A DNA stretch of 64,000 nt from JAJRPT01 sp964465945 (lineage in GTDB: Bacteria > Bacteroidota > Ignavibacteria > Kapaibacteriales > UBA2268), in contig CAYXMM010000014.1 in assembly GCA_964465945.1 (NCBI GenBank), positions 1 to 64,000 of the forward strand, read 5' to 3'. The stretch's first letter is position 1, and each line of letters begins with the position of its first letter. Shown here in pieces: positions 54,372 to 63,645 of the stretch. A program made the position numbers and the translations under genes. Below the pieces are notes generated by a model, which was not told the origin of the DNA, did not search any database, and saw only the letters and a program-made list of their open reading frames with translations.

Positions 54372-55292
54372 ATGACTATACAACAATTATTATATATATC
54401 TGAAACAGCAAAAGTTGGAAGCTTTTATAAAGCTGCAGAAAATTGCTATGTTACTCAGCCTACCCTTTCAATTCAAGTAAAGAAACTAGAAGACGAATTA
54501 GGAATTGTAATTTTTGACAGAGATAAAAAACCACTAAAAGTAACAGAAGAAGGTGAGTTAATTATTACAAAAGCTCGTAGCATTATTGACGATTTTAAAA
54601 CCCTTGAAAGTTATGCAAAAAAAGAACACTTATCACTTGAAGGAACGTTTAAAATTGGTATTATTCCAACATTAGCAAATAGCATATTACCAATTTTCAT
54701 TAAAAATTTCAATAAAAACCTTCCAGATACAAATTTTATTATTAATGAAATGCAAACAAGTTCAATAATTAATTCATTGCTGATAGGTGATATAGACATT
54801 GGAATTTTAGTAACGCCTTTAAATGAAAAAAAATTAAGAGAAATCCAATTATTCAATGAGAAATTTTTTGTTTACACATCAAAATCTCATCCTCTATACA
54901 GAGTTGATAAGATTGATATTGATAAATTAACTGACGATGGATTGATGGTTATAGAAGAAGGTCATTGTTTTAGAAATCAAACATTAGAAATTTGTAAATT
55001 AAAAAAATATAAAGAAGATCGGCTAAAATACCAGAGTGGCAGTATAGAAACTTTAATGAAGATAATTGATTTGAATTATGGTTACACCTTAGTTCCAGAG
55101 CTGACAATAGTAAATAATAGTTCAGATATGATTAAAGAATTTAAACCGCCAATACCTGTAAGAGAAGTTAGTATAGTTGTTAAAAATACTTTTAAAAAGG
55201 AGAAATTATTAGAAATAATGAGGAATGAAATTCTGTTTGAAATTCCTCAAAGTGTTAAGAAAATTGAAAATTATTTCAGAGTGAATATTTAA
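54372..55292 (+). CDS. oxyR: LysR-type peroxide sensor OxyR
   Basis: A 306-residue LysR-type regulator. The N-terminal winged helix-turn-helix (KAAENCYVTQPTLSIQVKKL) is followed by a co-inducer domain. The two redox cysteines are at Cys199 and Cys208 in EEGHCFRNQTLEIC, the same numbering and spacing as E. coli OxyR. Hydrogen peroxide forms a disulfide between them and switches on antioxidant genes. No katA or ahpC is next to it, so its targets are elsewhere. It starts 19 bases after the outer-membrane protein gene. Confidence 0.95.
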   Translation: MTIQQLLYISETAKVGSFYKAAENCYVTQPTLSIQVKKLEDELGIVIFDRDKKPLKVTEEGELIITKARSIIDDFKTLESYAKKEHLSLEGTFKIGIIPTLANSILPIFIKNFNKNLPDTNFIINEMQTSSIINSLLIGDIDIGILVTPLNEKKLREIQLFNEKFFVYTSKSHPLYRVDKIDIDKLTDDGLMVIEEGHCFRNQTLEICKLKKYKEDRLKYQSGSIETLMKIIDLNYGYTLVPELTIVNNSSDMIKEFKPPIPVREVSIVVKNTFKKEKLLEIMRNEILFEIPQSVKKIENYFRVNI

Positions 55293-55341
55293 TAAAAAAA
55301 ATTTCTTATCTTGCTTAATTATTTTAATAAAATTAAACAAA

Positions 55342-56145
55342 ATGAATACATTTGTTGGAATACTAATAGGAACGATCATTATTATTGCTTCATTTTATTT
55401 AGAAAATGGAGACCCGAAATGGATAGTTTCTTTCACAGCAATATTAGTAGTAATTGGAGGTTCTTCTATTGCAACTATTGCTGGTTCAAACTTAAATGAT
55501 ATAAAAACCATTCCTAAATTGTTTAAAATTGCATTTAGTGAATTACATTACGACAGCAAAAGAATCGTTGATAAAATTGTATTTTTATCTACAAAAGCAA
55601 GACGTGATGGAGCTCTGTCATTGGAAAATGACCTAGATAACATAAACGAACCCTTCCTCAAAAGGTTAATTCAATATGTTATAGATGGTGTTGATAAAGA
55701 TAATTATGAAAAAATTTGTGAAACAGAGCTAAATTATATAATAGAAAGACACGAAAAGTACATTGATATTTTTCAAAGAATTGCTGGATTTTCACCAACA
55801 ATGGGAGTTTTAGGAACTATTATTTCCCTTATCACAACATTAGCAAGTACTTCGACTGAGCCTGCTGATTTAATTCAAAGAATTGCATTTGCCTTTATCA
55901 CTACTTTCTGGGGAATATTTATGGCTAATTTCGTTTGGATCCCAATTGCTGATAAACTTAGAAATAGACATAACGCAGAAATACAAATTTATCAAATGAT
56001 GGTAGATGGTGTGCATGGAATTGTTTCTGGCGAAGTTCCTTCGGTTATTAAGTCTAGACTAACTGGATTTTATCCAAACAGTGAAATTAAAAAAAATATG
56101 GATATAAAATATAAATTTTCGACTTTAAAGAAAGGTAAAAAATGA
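55342..56145 (+). CDS. MotA-like proton-channel protein (MotA/TolQ/ExbB superfamily)
   Basis: A 267-residue membrane protein with two N-terminal helices, a cytoplasmic loop of about 100 residues, and two C-terminal helices (about 155-175 and 190-210). The MotA-like pore motif PTMGVLGTIISLITTL and RIAFAFITTFWGIFMANFVW are clear. MotA proteins work with MotB to couple proton flow to flagellar torque. The next gene is not MotB: it has no OmpA-type peptidoglycan-binding domain. So the partner is unknown, and it may drive another machine. It overlaps the next gene by four bases (ATGA). Confidence 0.82.
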   Translation: MNTFVGILIGTIIIIASFYLENGDPKWIVSFTAILVVIGGSSIATIAGSNLNDIKTIPKLFKIAFSELHYDSKRIVDKIVFLSTKARRDGALSLENDLDNINEPFLKRLIQYVIDGVDKDNYEKICETELNYIIERHEKYIDIFQRIAGFSPTMGVLGTIISLITTLASTSTEPADLIQRIAFAFITTFWGIFMANFVWIPIADKLRNRHNAEIQIYQMMVDGVHGIVSGEVPSVIKSRLTGFYPNSEIKKNMDIKYKFSTLKKGKK

Positions 56146-56735
56146 AAAGTCATTCAGATGAGTCTGTAATTGAGATATCAAATAGATGTGTTACAGTTTG
56201 GGAATTAGATTCAAGAAGTGGATTTGAAAAAGAAATTTTCGAAAATTATTTTAAGTATGGAAAACTTGTAAGTATTGGTTGCTTACTCAATTCTGAAACT
56301 AATATTAAATTAGGTAGAGGTGGGGTAGAAAAGAAATTGTCCAATTTAATAGAAGATGGAGATATAACTTATCAGCTTGTAAATAATGATTTAACAACAA
56401 AATATTTTTCTTCAAATGATTATTTAAGGTACATCTATGAAGAAGTTAGCTCTGAAGCATTTTTCGTCAATTATTTTGATAATCAAAAAAACATAAAATA
56501 CAACGATATTGTTTTGAGAATTGAAAACTTAACATATTCATATTATCAAAATGAAATTCGACAAACTCTTGGCTATTACTTAATTACTGGAATTAAGTTA
56601 AAAAATGAATCAGAATTTCAGAATATCGAACTGGTATCAACTGCAAATACTTACATACAAATTTACCAGCAAAACTTTATTTTTGAGAACAAATTAAATA
56701 TAGAACTAATTGAAATAGGTAATAAAACAAATTAA
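56142..56735 (+). CDS. Unknown protein, 197 residues, coupled to MotA-like gene
   Basis: I do not recognise this 197-residue soluble protein. It has no signal peptide and no hydrophobic segment long enough for a membrane helix. The N-terminal region (SVIEISNRCVTVWELDSRSG) and a middle KYNDIVLRIENLTYSYY are mixed alpha/beta. The ATG overlaps the MotA-like stop (ATGA), which strongly suggests translational coupling, so it may regulate or bind the cytoplasmic loop of that channel. It lacks the OmpA-like domain expected of MotB. Confidence 0.7.
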   Translation: MKSHSDESVIEISNRCVTVWELDSRSGFEKEIFENYFKYGKLVSIGCLLNSETNIKLGRGGVEKKLSNLIEDGDITYQLVNNDLTTKYFSSNDYLRYIYEEVSSEAFFVNYFDNQKNIKYNDIVLRIENLTYSYYQNEIRQTLGYYLITGIKLKNESEFQNIELVSTANTYIQIYQQNFIFENKLNIELIEIGNKTN

Positions 56736-56798
56736 TAATAAACATTTTTTATTGTTAATCGTAGAATTTGTTATTATTTCTAACATGGACAAATATCA

Positions 56799-57623
56799 AT
56801 GAAATGGATAGATAACATACACATTAATGATTTAGAAATTCAAAATGATTTAAAAGCTTACTCAAATTTACCTCGTCATATAGCAATTATAATGGACGGA
56901 AATGGAAGATGGGCTTTAACTAAAAACATTCCAAGATTACTTGGACATAAAGAAGGTATCGAAAGTGTAAAAGAAATTGTTAGAACATCATCTAACATAG
57001 GTATTAAATATTTAACCCTATATGCCTTTTCAATCGAAAATTGGAATCGTCCTGATGATGAAGTTAATGGGCTAATGAAACTTTTAGATACATTCATGAG
57101 GTCAGAAATTGATGAATTACACAAGAATAATGTAAAAATTCATCTAATCGGTAAAATTTCGAGCTTACCAAAATTCGCTCAAGACACCTTATTTATGGCA
57201 ACTAAAAAGACAGAAAAAAACGACGGCTTAAACTTAGTTTTAGCATTAAGTTACGGCGCCAGATGGGATATAGTTAGAGCAGTTCAATTAATTTCTATGG
57301 ATGTAAGAAGAGGAAAACTCTCCCCTGAAGATATTACAGAGGAAAAATTTCCTAAATATTTAAGCACAAACGAAATTCCTGACCCTGATTTATTAATTAG
57401 AACAAGTGGTGAATTTAGAATTAGTAATTTCTTGCTTTGGGAACTTGCATATAGTGAAATTTACATCACTGAAAAACTATGGCCCAAATTTAGAAAAAAT
57501 GATTTATACGAAGCTCTATACAACTTTCTAAAACGTGAAAGGCGATTTGGTAAAACATCAGAACAAATAAAAAATAGTGAATCTTATTTTAAAAAAGTAG
57601 TAAATGCAATTAAAAACTCTTAA
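56799..57623 (+). CDS. uppS: Isoprenyl transferase (undecaprenyl diphosphate synthase)
   Basis: A 274-residue cis-prenyltransferase that makes the C55 lipid carrier for cell-wall and glycan synthesis. It shows the substrate loop IAIIMDGNGRWA near 28-39, the following LGHKEGIESVKEIV, then LYAFSIENWNRP, and the C-terminal PDPDLLIRTSGEFRISNFLLWE and RRFG. The normal length is about 250, so it has a short N-terminal extension. The lipid carrier would be used by the flippase operon at 28.5-37 kb as well as by peptidoglycan synthesis. It overlaps the next gene (bamA) by 20 bases. Confidence 0.96.
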   Translation: MKWIDNIHINDLEIQNDLKAYSNLPRHIAIIMDGNGRWALTKNIPRLLGHKEGIESVKEIVRTSSNIGIKYLTLYAFSIENWNRPDDEVNGLMKLLDTFMRSEIDELHKNNVKIHLIGKISSLPKFAQDTLFMATKKTEKNDGLNLVLALSYGARWDIVRAVQLISMDVRRGKLSPEDITEEKFPKYLSTNEIPDPDLLIRTSGEFRISNFLLWELAYSEIYITEKLWPKFRKNDLYEALYNFLKRERRFGKTSEQIKNSESYFKKVVNAIKNS

Positions 57624-59964
57624 TGTAATAATTATTATTATATTCTTCTCATTGAATTTATATAGTCAGGACCTTCAAAAAAAATATAAAATTGCTGGTA
57701 TTTCTGTAGAGGGCAATGAATACATTGCGACTGAAACTATTATTGCAATTTCTGGATTAACAGTAGGCGAAAGTTTCAATTTTCCTTATGATGAAAAAAT
57801 TACAAGCTCTATTAAGCGACTTTGGCAGAGAAAACAATTTCGTAATGTTAATATCATTGCAGAAAGCGTTGTTGGCGATAATGTTTATTTGCTTATACAA
57901 GTTGAAGAAAAAAATAGATTAAGTGAATTCAAATTTGATGGTAATAGCGAACTTTCTAACTCCGAAATTAAAAAAGCTACAGGATTATCAAGAGGCGATC
58001 TACTCGGTTCTTATGAGTTATTTCAAATCAAAGATAAAATCTTAAAATTATACGATAAAGAAGGATTGGGCTTCGCTCAAGTTGAAATTAACACCTATGA
58101 CACTGATACAAATAATTACAAACTAGTTGACATTTACATCAAAGAAGGTGTAGAATTTAAAGTTTCAGACATAGATTTTATTGGAAATGTTGATTTTACC
58201 GATGATGAACTAGCAGGAGCATTTAAAGAAACAAAAGTTACTTCTTGGTATGAATTCTGGAAATCAAGTAAATTTAAAAAGAAAGATTACGAAGCTGATT
58301 TAAAGTTAATTAATCATTTCTTAAAAGAAAAAGGATACTTAGAAGGCAGGTATATTAAAGACACTCTAATATATGATGAAACTAACGAAAAAGTAAAAAT
58401 ACAAATTGACATTTTTGAAGGAAAAAAGTATTTCATAAGAAATATAGATTTTAGAGGTAACACAGTATTTAGTTCTGATGACTTGAAAAAAAGATTAGAG
58501 TTTGATAAAGGTGATATCTATAATGTTATCCAATTTGATATGAATTTAAACTTAAATCAAGAACAAACTGATGCTAAATCACTCTACAATAATTCAGGTT
58601 ACTTATTCGCTGAGTTTAGAAAGTCTGAAAAAATTGTAGATAATGATTCAGTCGATATCACAATAGATATATTTGAAAATGACAGAGCAAAAGTAAGAAA
58701 AGTCAATATAATTGGAAATGACAAAACAAAAGATAAAGTAATTAGAAGAGAACTTTACATTAGACCAGGTGATTATTTTAATAGAGCAGCTATAATTAGG
58801 AGCGTTAATGCTTTAAATGTTCTTGGCTATTTTAACCCAGAAAGCTTAAGACCAGATGTTAAACCAGTTCAAGGTGATAACACAGCAGTTGATATTGAAA
58901 TTAACGTTGAAGAAAAGTCAACTGATACTTTCAACGCTTCTTTTGGTTTTGCTGGTTCATTTGGTTTAACTGGTTCATTAGGATTTTCGTTTAACAACTT
59001 TTCAATGGCTGAACCACTTCGTGGCGGTGGAGGAGAAGTGTTTAACTTAAATGCTGAATTAGGTTTTTCACAATATCGCTCGTTTTCAATAGGATACACT
59101 CAACCTTGGCTTTTTGATAAACCAATCACCTTAGGTGGAAATTTATTCAGTACAAGTTTTAACTACGGAATGAAATTAAGACGTACTGGTGGAGCATTAA
59201 ATATAGGGAAAAGATTAAGATGGCCAGATGACTATTTCAGAATCAATGGTTCATTAAGAATCCAACAAAACGACGTTGAATTACAAGATGGGCAATCAAA
59301 TAGCTACTATAGAAACGGAAAAACGAATGAAGTTACTATAGGTTCAATAATCACAAGAATCAGCATTGATAATCAATTTTTTGCAACAACAGGTTCTAAA
59401 TTCACACTTACATCTAACTTCGCACTTGGTGCAGCCGGATTAGGAAATACTGATTATTTTAAAAACGAGTTAAGCTATGATATGTATAACCCTATTATGA
59501 AAGTAGGAGATCAAGATAGAGTTGTCCTATATATGGGAACAAGGTTAGGTCATATTTGGAGTTTAAAAGATAGAAACGCAATCAACCCAATTGAAGTATA
59601 CCGTATGGGTGGTAATGGACTAAACGGCTTCGGAGTAATTCCACTTAGAGGATATGATGATAGAGCAATAAGCGATGGCGGTAGAACTATGGCTAAATTT
59701 ACTTCTGAATTAAGATTTGCAATTTCTCTAAATCCTATGCCCGTGTTCTTTTATGGATTTGCTGAAGCAGGAAACGTTTGGGATGATGTTACAAAATCTG
59801 ACCCATTAAAACTCAACCGTTCTGCTGGTGTTGGTTTACAAATGTTTCTAAATCCTATTGGTATTATAGGAGTTAGTTATGGATATGGGTTTGATCCAAC
59901 TCGATTTAGTGCTGGTCTCCCTGGTGGATGGAAATTTTTATTACACTTAGGTAATTTCAATTAA
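57604..59964 (+). CDS. bamA: Outer-membrane protein assembly factor BamA
   Basis: A 786-residue Omp85 protein that inserts barrel proteins in the outer membrane. A signal peptide (IIIIIFFSLNLYSQ) precedes five POTRA domains with repeated starts such as KIAGISVEGNEYI, RLSEFKFDGNSELS, VSDIDFIGNVDFT, IRNIDFRGNTVFS and VRKVNIIGNDKTK. The 16-strand barrel follows. The family motif in loop 6 appears as PLRGY (Arg682, usually VRGF/Y). It overlaps uppS by 20 bases, an arrangement often found in Bacteroidota. It ends LLHLGNFN. Confidence 0.95.
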   Translation: MQLKTLNVIIIIIFFSLNLYSQDLQKKYKIAGISVEGNEYIATETIIAISGLTVGESFNFPYDEKITSSIKRLWQRKQFRNVNIIAESVVGDNVYLLIQVEEKNRLSEFKFDGNSELSNSEIKKATGLSRGDLLGSYELFQIKDKILKLYDKEGLGFAQVEINTYDTDTNNYKLVDIYIKEGVEFKVSDIDFIGNVDFTDDELAGAFKETKVTSWYEFWKSSKFKKKDYEADLKLINHFLKEKGYLEGRYIKDTLIYDETNEKVKIQIDIFEGKKYFIRNIDFRGNTVFSSDDLKKRLEFDKGDIYNVIQFDMNLNLNQEQTDAKSLYNNSGYLFAEFRKSEKIVDNDSVDITIDIFENDRAKVRKVNIIGNDKTKDKVIRRELYIRPGDYFNRAAIIRSVNALNVLGYFNPESLRPDVKPVQGDNTAVDIEINVEEKSTDTFNASFGFAGSFGLTGSLGFSFNNFSMAEPLRGGGGEVFNLNAELGFSQYRSFSIGYTQPWLFDKPITLGGNLFSTSFNYGMKLRRTGGALNIGKRLRWPDDYFRINGSLRIQQNDVELQDGQSNSYYRNGKTNEVTIGSIITRISIDNQFFATTGSKFTLTSNFALGAAGLGNTDYFKNELSYDMYNPIMKVGDQDRVVLYMGTRLGHIWSLKDRNAINPIEVYRMGGNGLNGFGVIPLRGYDDRAISDGGRTMAKFTSELRFAISLNPMPVFFYGFAEAGNVWDDVTKSDPLKLNRSAGVGLQMFLNPIGIIGVSYGYGFDPTRFSAGLPGGWKFLLHLGNFN

Positions 59965-60010
59965 TTTTAAATAAAGTTTTATATTACTCTATTAATTTCT
60001 AATTTTGAAT

Positions 60011-60547
60011 ATGTATTTAAAATTAGTTTACATATTGTTATTTTTAATTATCGTTTCTTGCTATCAAAATAGTGAGAAACCAAATAAATTTTTAAAAAAC
60101 AAAGTTGAAAACACACCAGATTTTAAAGTAAAATCTCCTAAAATTGATTTTTATGATTCAACATTTATAAAAGCAACACTAACTGCCGAAAATGCTGAAA
60201 ACTACTTGAAATACAATTATTCAAGTTTGTTTAATAAAGTGCATCTTGATATTTTTAAAAACAATTCAAAAATAATTAGTACTTACATGAACGCTGATTC
60301 AGCCGTTGTTTTTAACAATTCAAACAATATGTTTGCTTATCGTAACGTATTTGTTTGGTCAGAAAATTCAAAAACTTCTCTCAAAACAGATTTTTTAGAA
60401 TGGAATGAAAAAAAACAAAAATTATTTTCAAATCAATACGTTAAAATAAATTCACCAGTAGAAATTATTGAAGGATATGGGTTTGAATCAAATCAAGATT
60501 TATCTAATTATAAAATTTTTAAAGTAAGTGGAGTAATTAACAAATGA
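60011..60547 (+). CDS. lptC: LptC-like periplasmic component of LPS export
   Basis: A 178-residue protein with a lipoprotein signal peptide (LVYILLFLIIVSC, lipidated Cys17) and a beta-jellyroll body resembling LptC: TLTAENAENYLKYN, then MNADSAVVFNNSNNMFAYRNV and TDFLEWNEKKQKLFSNQYVK. LptC bridges LPS from the inner-membrane LptBFG complex to LptA. I prefer ATG 60011 to the TTG six bases upstream. It overlaps tpiA by four bases and follows bamA after 46 bases, so the group is rich in envelope-assembly functions. Confidence 0.8.
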   Translation: MYLKLVYILLFLIIVSCYQNSEKPNKFLKNKVENTPDFKVKSPKIDFYDSTFIKATLTAENAENYLKYNYSSLFNKVHLDIFKNNSKIISTYMNADSAVVFNNSNNMFAYRNVFVWSENSKTSLKTDFLEWNEKKQKLFSNQYVKINSPVEIIEGYGFESNQDLSNYKIFKVSGVINK

Positions 60548-61317
60548 GAAATTACATAATCGCAGCAAATTGGAAAATGAATTTGAATAAAAATGAAGCT
60601 ATTAATCTTGCAAAAGAAATAGAAAGTAATTCAAATTTATTTAGTCAAAATGTTAAAGTAATTGTCTGTACACCATATATTCACATCTCTGATTTAGTTG
60701 ACTACTTTAATTTCTCTTCAATTCAAGTCGGCGCTCAAAATTGTAATGAAAACGAAAAAGGCGCTTTCACTGGAGAAATTTCAGCTTCAATGATTAAATC
60801 TTATGGTTGTGAATACGTAATATTAGGACATTCAGAGAGGAGAGAAATCTATAATGAAAATAATGAACTCATAAATAATAAAATTAGAATTGCTTTGAAA
60901 AATGACTTAAAAGTTATTCTTTGCATAGGGGAGAGTTTAGAACAAAGAAAGGAAGGGAAGACAAATGCAATTTTAAATCAACAATTAAAAAGTTGTTTAT
61001 CCAATTTAAATTCCTCAAATTTTGAAAATATAATTATTGCGTATGAACCCATTTGGGCTATTGGAACAGGAATAACACCAACATTAGAAGAAATTAATGA
61101 AACTCACAATGTTATAAGACATTACCTTACAGAAATCTGTGGTAATGCAGGAATTAAAATGCTAATCTTATATGGTGGTAGTTTAAACGAAAAAAACGCT
61201 TCAGATATATTAAAAATTAAAGAAGTTAGCGGTGGACTAATTGGAGGAGCATCTCTAAAATGTGAATCTTTCACTGAAATAATTAAAATTGCAGGAGATT
61301 ATTCAAATTTATCTTAA
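60544..61317 (+). CDS. tpiA: Triosephosphate isomerase
   Basis: A 257-residue glycolytic enzyme that interconverts dihydroxyacetone phosphate and glyceraldehyde 3-phosphate. The catalytic residues are in place: Asn9 and Lys11 in ANWKMN, His96 in LGHSERR, and the general base Glu168 in AYEPIWAIGTG. The phosphate loop (YGGSLNEKN, then GGLIGGASL) is intact. The length is normal. It overlaps lptC by four bases and pgsA by one, so it probably shares a transcript with envelope genes. Confidence 0.98.
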   Translation: MRNYIIAANWKMNLNKNEAINLAKEIESNSNLFSQNVKVIVCTPYIHISDLVDYFNFSSIQVGAQNCNENEKGAFTGEISASMIKSYGCEYVILGHSERREIYNENNELINNKIRIALKNDLKVILCIGESLEQRKEGKTNAILNQQLKSCLSNLNSSNFENIIIAYEPIWAIGTGITPTLEEINETHNVIRHYLTEICGNAGIKMLILYGGSLNEKNASDILKIKEVSGGLIGGASLKCESFTEIIKIAGDYSNLS

Positions 61318-61892
61318 TGTTTTCATTACCAAACATATTAACCTATTTTAGATTCTTAGTTGCACCAATTTTCTTATTCCTGTATTTTTCAGGAGATAAA
61401 GTTTTAATTAGTATATCTATTGTTTTATATTTGTTCGGTGCTTTGTCAGATTACTTTGATGGATATTTTGCAAGGAAATTTAATAGCAGTTCAACTTTTG
61501 GTCAATTTTTAGACCCATTAGCTGATAAATTTATAGTATTAGCTTCATTATTTGCCTTTGCTTTCCAAGATATAATACCATTATGGTCAGTAGTCATCAT
61601 TCTATTTCGAGATATAATGACAACCTATATGAGAAAACTATCCGACAAAAAAAATCATGTGATGCAAACAAGTAAATTAGCAAAATGGAAAACATTCTCA
61701 CAATTCCTATTTATTGGTTATGTCCAAACATTAGTATTTGTTGCAAATTCTGGATTATTTCATATCAGTAACGAAGCAACAAATGAGTTTATTTATTCAG
61801 ACTTAACTTTCACAATGATGATGTTGTTAGTTATATACACATTATTTACATTATTTGACTATATTAATATAAATAAAGTAATTTTTAAGTGA
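61317..61892 (+). CDS. pgsA: CDP-diacylglycerol--glycerol-3-phosphate 3-phosphatidyltransferase
   Basis: A 191-residue membrane protein with about five to six helices and the CDP-alcohol phosphotransferase signature D-x2-D-G-x2-A-R-x8-G-x3-D-x3-D, seen here as DYFDGYFARKFNSSSTFGQF followed by LDPLAD. It makes phosphatidylglycerol phosphate. The next gene encodes a PgpA-type phosphatase that would remove the phosphate, so the pair supplies phosphatidylglycerol. Its stop overlaps the pgpA GTG start. Confidence 0.92.
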   Translation: MFSLPNILTYFRFLVAPIFLFLYFSGDKVLISISIVLYLFGALSDYFDGYFARKFNSSSTFGQFLDPLADKFIVLASLFAFAFQDIIPLWSVVIILFRDIMTTYMRKLSDKKNHVMQTSKLAKWKTFSQFLFIGYVQTLVFVANSGLFHISNEATNEFIYSDLTFTMMMLLVIYTLFTLFDYININKVIFK

Positions 61893-62344
61893 AAAAATTT
61901 AATCTAACAAATTTAATTCCAACCTTCTTTTTTGTTGGTTATTTGCCAAAAATGCCAGGTACTTGGGGAAGTTTATCCGCATTTGTTGTTTTTTTAATAC
62001 CCAACACTTACTTCTTTCAATCAATATTAATTTTATCCATCTTTTTCTTTTTTATGTCAATTCCACTTATTAAAAAAATGGAAGCAACCTATGGAAATGA
62101 CCCTTCATTTGTAGTGATAGACGAAGTATTAGCAATGTGGGTAATCTTTATGTTTGACTTTATTGCTAATAGTTGGTTATTGTTAATATTGAGTTTTGTA
62201 ACTTTTAGGTTTTTCGATATTGTGAAACCATTATATATCAACAAGTTAAACGATTGTAAAGGAGCAATATTCGTAATCTTAGATGATTTAATTGCTGCAA
62301 TTTATACAATAACATTAATATATATTTTAAACTTATTTTTTTAA
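61889..62344 (+). CDS. pgpA: Phosphatidylglycerophosphatase A
   Basis: A 151-residue membrane protein of the PgpA family. It has GYLPKMPGTWGSLSA near the N terminus, the acidic motif VVIDEVLAMW in the middle, and FRFFDIVKPLYINKL. It dephosphorylates phosphatidylglycerol phosphate to phosphatidylglycerol. The start is GTG, overlapping the pgsA stop by four bases. Order pgsA-pgpA matches function. After it comes a 182-base AT-rich gap before the HU gene. Confidence 0.9.
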   Translation: MKKFNLTNLIPTFFFVGYLPKMPGTWGSLSAFVVFLIPNTYFFQSILILSIFFFFMSIPLIKKMEATYGNDPSFVVIDEVLAMWVIFMFDFIANSWLLLILSFVTFRFFDIVKPLYINKLNDCKGAIFVILDDLIAAIYTITLIYILNLFF

Positions 62345-62456
62345 ATTTAATATAATACATACCAAAAATTAGTATCTTTATATATTATTAATAGATACAT
62401 ATTTTATAAAAAATGTAAAAAAATAAAAAAAAATTTAAAACTTAGCAATAAAGTTA

Positions 62457-62485
62457 TTGTTTAAATGTAAATTATTTTTATTTTG
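62457..62485 (+). promoter_or_regulatory. Near-consensus promoter TTG-N19-TATTTTG for HU gene
   Basis: TTG (62457-62459), a 19-base spacer and TATTTTG (62479-62485) come close to TTG-N19-TAnnTTTG, with one T fewer in the -7 box. It is 41 bases before the HU ATG. The rest of the 62345-62526 gap is very AT-rich and holds no gene that I can support. Confidence 0.35.
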
Positions 62486-62526
62486 CAAAATAATTTTTAA
62501 TAATTTTTAAATAAAGGGGTCATTCT

Positions 62527-62823
62527 ATGAATAAATCAGAACTAATTGATGCAGTAGCATCTTCAGCAGGTATTACAAAAGCCGCTTCAGAAAAAGCAGT
62601 TTCTGCTGTATTTTCTTCAATCTCTGGTGCTTTAGCTAAAGGTGAAAGCACTACTTTAGTTGGGTTTGGTACTTTTGCAACAGCAAAAAGAGCTGCTAGA
62701 ACAGGAAAAAATCCTAAAACTGGTGAGTCTATTAAAATTGCTGCAAAAACTGTTGCTAAATTTTCAGCTGGTAAAGCTTTAAAAGAAGCTGTTAATAATA
62801 CTGGAACTAAGAAGAAAAAATAA
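62527..62823 (+). CDS. HU-family DNA-binding protein
   Basis: A 98-residue nucleoid protein. It has the helical dimerisation half (NKSELIDAVASSAGITKAAS), the GFGTFATAKRAARTG strand, the RxGxNPxTG DNA-intercalating tip in RTGKNPKTGE, and ends with a lysine-rich tail. This matches HU/IHF proteins. The gene has an AGGGG ribosome-binding site, its own near-consensus promoter and a strong terminator, consistent with high, independent expression. Confidence 0.96.
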   Translation: MNKSELIDAVASSAGITKAASEKAVSAVFSSISGALAKGESTTLVGFGTFATAKRAARTGKNPKTGESIKIAAKTVAKFSAGKALKEAVNNTGTKKKK

Positions 62824-62844
62824 TCTGATTAATTACAATTAAAG

Positions 62845-62876
62845 AAGGATTATCTTGAAAAAGGTAATCCTTTTTT
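62845..62876 (+). terminator. Rho-independent terminator after HU
   Basis: AAGGATTA (62845-62852) and TAATCCTT (62865-62872) form an 8-bp stem with a 12-base loop, and T continues to 62876. It is 21 bases after the HU stop and lies at the end of the convergent MarC gene, which it may serve in the other direction less well. Confidence 0.85.
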
Positions 62877-63508
62877 CATTGTATCATATCTCTAATTACT
62901 GGTTTAAGTCCAGAAATTAAAAATTCAACTGCAATCACCATAACTATTAAACCCATCAACTTCATCATTATTTTTAAACCAGTTTCCCCTATAAATTTAG
63001 AAATAGAAGATGCCGCCCAAAGTGATATGTATGTAATTACAAAAATGACAATTATCGTAGAAATTAATACAATTTTCATTAGCAACGTGTTCGCATCTTC
63101 CATTAAGACTATTGAGTTTGTAATTGCTCCAGGACCAGCTAATATAGGTATAGCAAGAGGAGTTATAGATATATCAGAAACATATTCTTTAACCTCTTCA
63201 TCAACCATTTTCATTCTAGCTATTCTCGCATTTAACATTTCCAAACCCATTAAAAAGAAGATTACTCCACCAACAATTCTAAAGCTATCAACTGAAATTC
63301 CAAAGAATTTAAACAAAAATTGTCCTGTAAATGCAAATGCTAATAACGTAAAAAATGCAACATATATTGCTTTTCGTGCTGTTTTTGCCCTTGATTTTTT
63401 ATCCAATGTTGTTGTCATAGTTAAAAACACTGGAACTATTCCAAGTGGATTTATCAATGAAAAATAAGATGTAAAACATAAAAGAGTAAAACCAGATAAA
63501 TCGTACAT
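62876..63508 (-). CDS. MarC-family integral membrane protein
   Basis: A 210-residue protein with six predicted membrane helices and the MarC/UPF0056 features: LINPLGIVPVFLTMT near the start, RIVGGVIFFLMGLEML in the middle, and PLAIPILAGPGAI with ISLWAASSISKFIGETGL later. MarC was once linked to antibiotic resistance, but its real function is not known. Some relatives are proposed amino-acid exporters. It is convergent with HU and ends at the HU terminator. Confidence 0.9.
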   Translation of the reverse strand: MYDLSGFTLLCFTSYFSLINPLGIVPVFLTMTTTLDKKSRAKTARKAIYVAFFTLLAFAFTGQFLFKFFGISVDSFRIVGGVIFFLMGLEMLNARIARMKMVDEEVKEYVSDISITPLAIPILAGPGAITNSIVLMEDANTLLMKIVLISTIIVIFVITYISLWAASSISKFIGETGLKIMMKLMGLIVMVIAVEFLISGLKPVIRDMIQ

Positions 63509-63645
63509 TTTAGTAAATTTCGTATTTGTATAATTGCAAAATTATAAAAATTATAAAGGAGTAAAAAATAGATACTGATAGTATCATTGCACTTTTATAA
63601 AATTTTTTATAAATTGCATTTATTTAAAAATTATATTTAAGACTA

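Noticed and set aside
55311..55499. Plus-strand 62-residue frame at the start of the MotA-like gene
   Set aside because: It overlaps the MotA-like coding sequence out of frame and has no features of its own.
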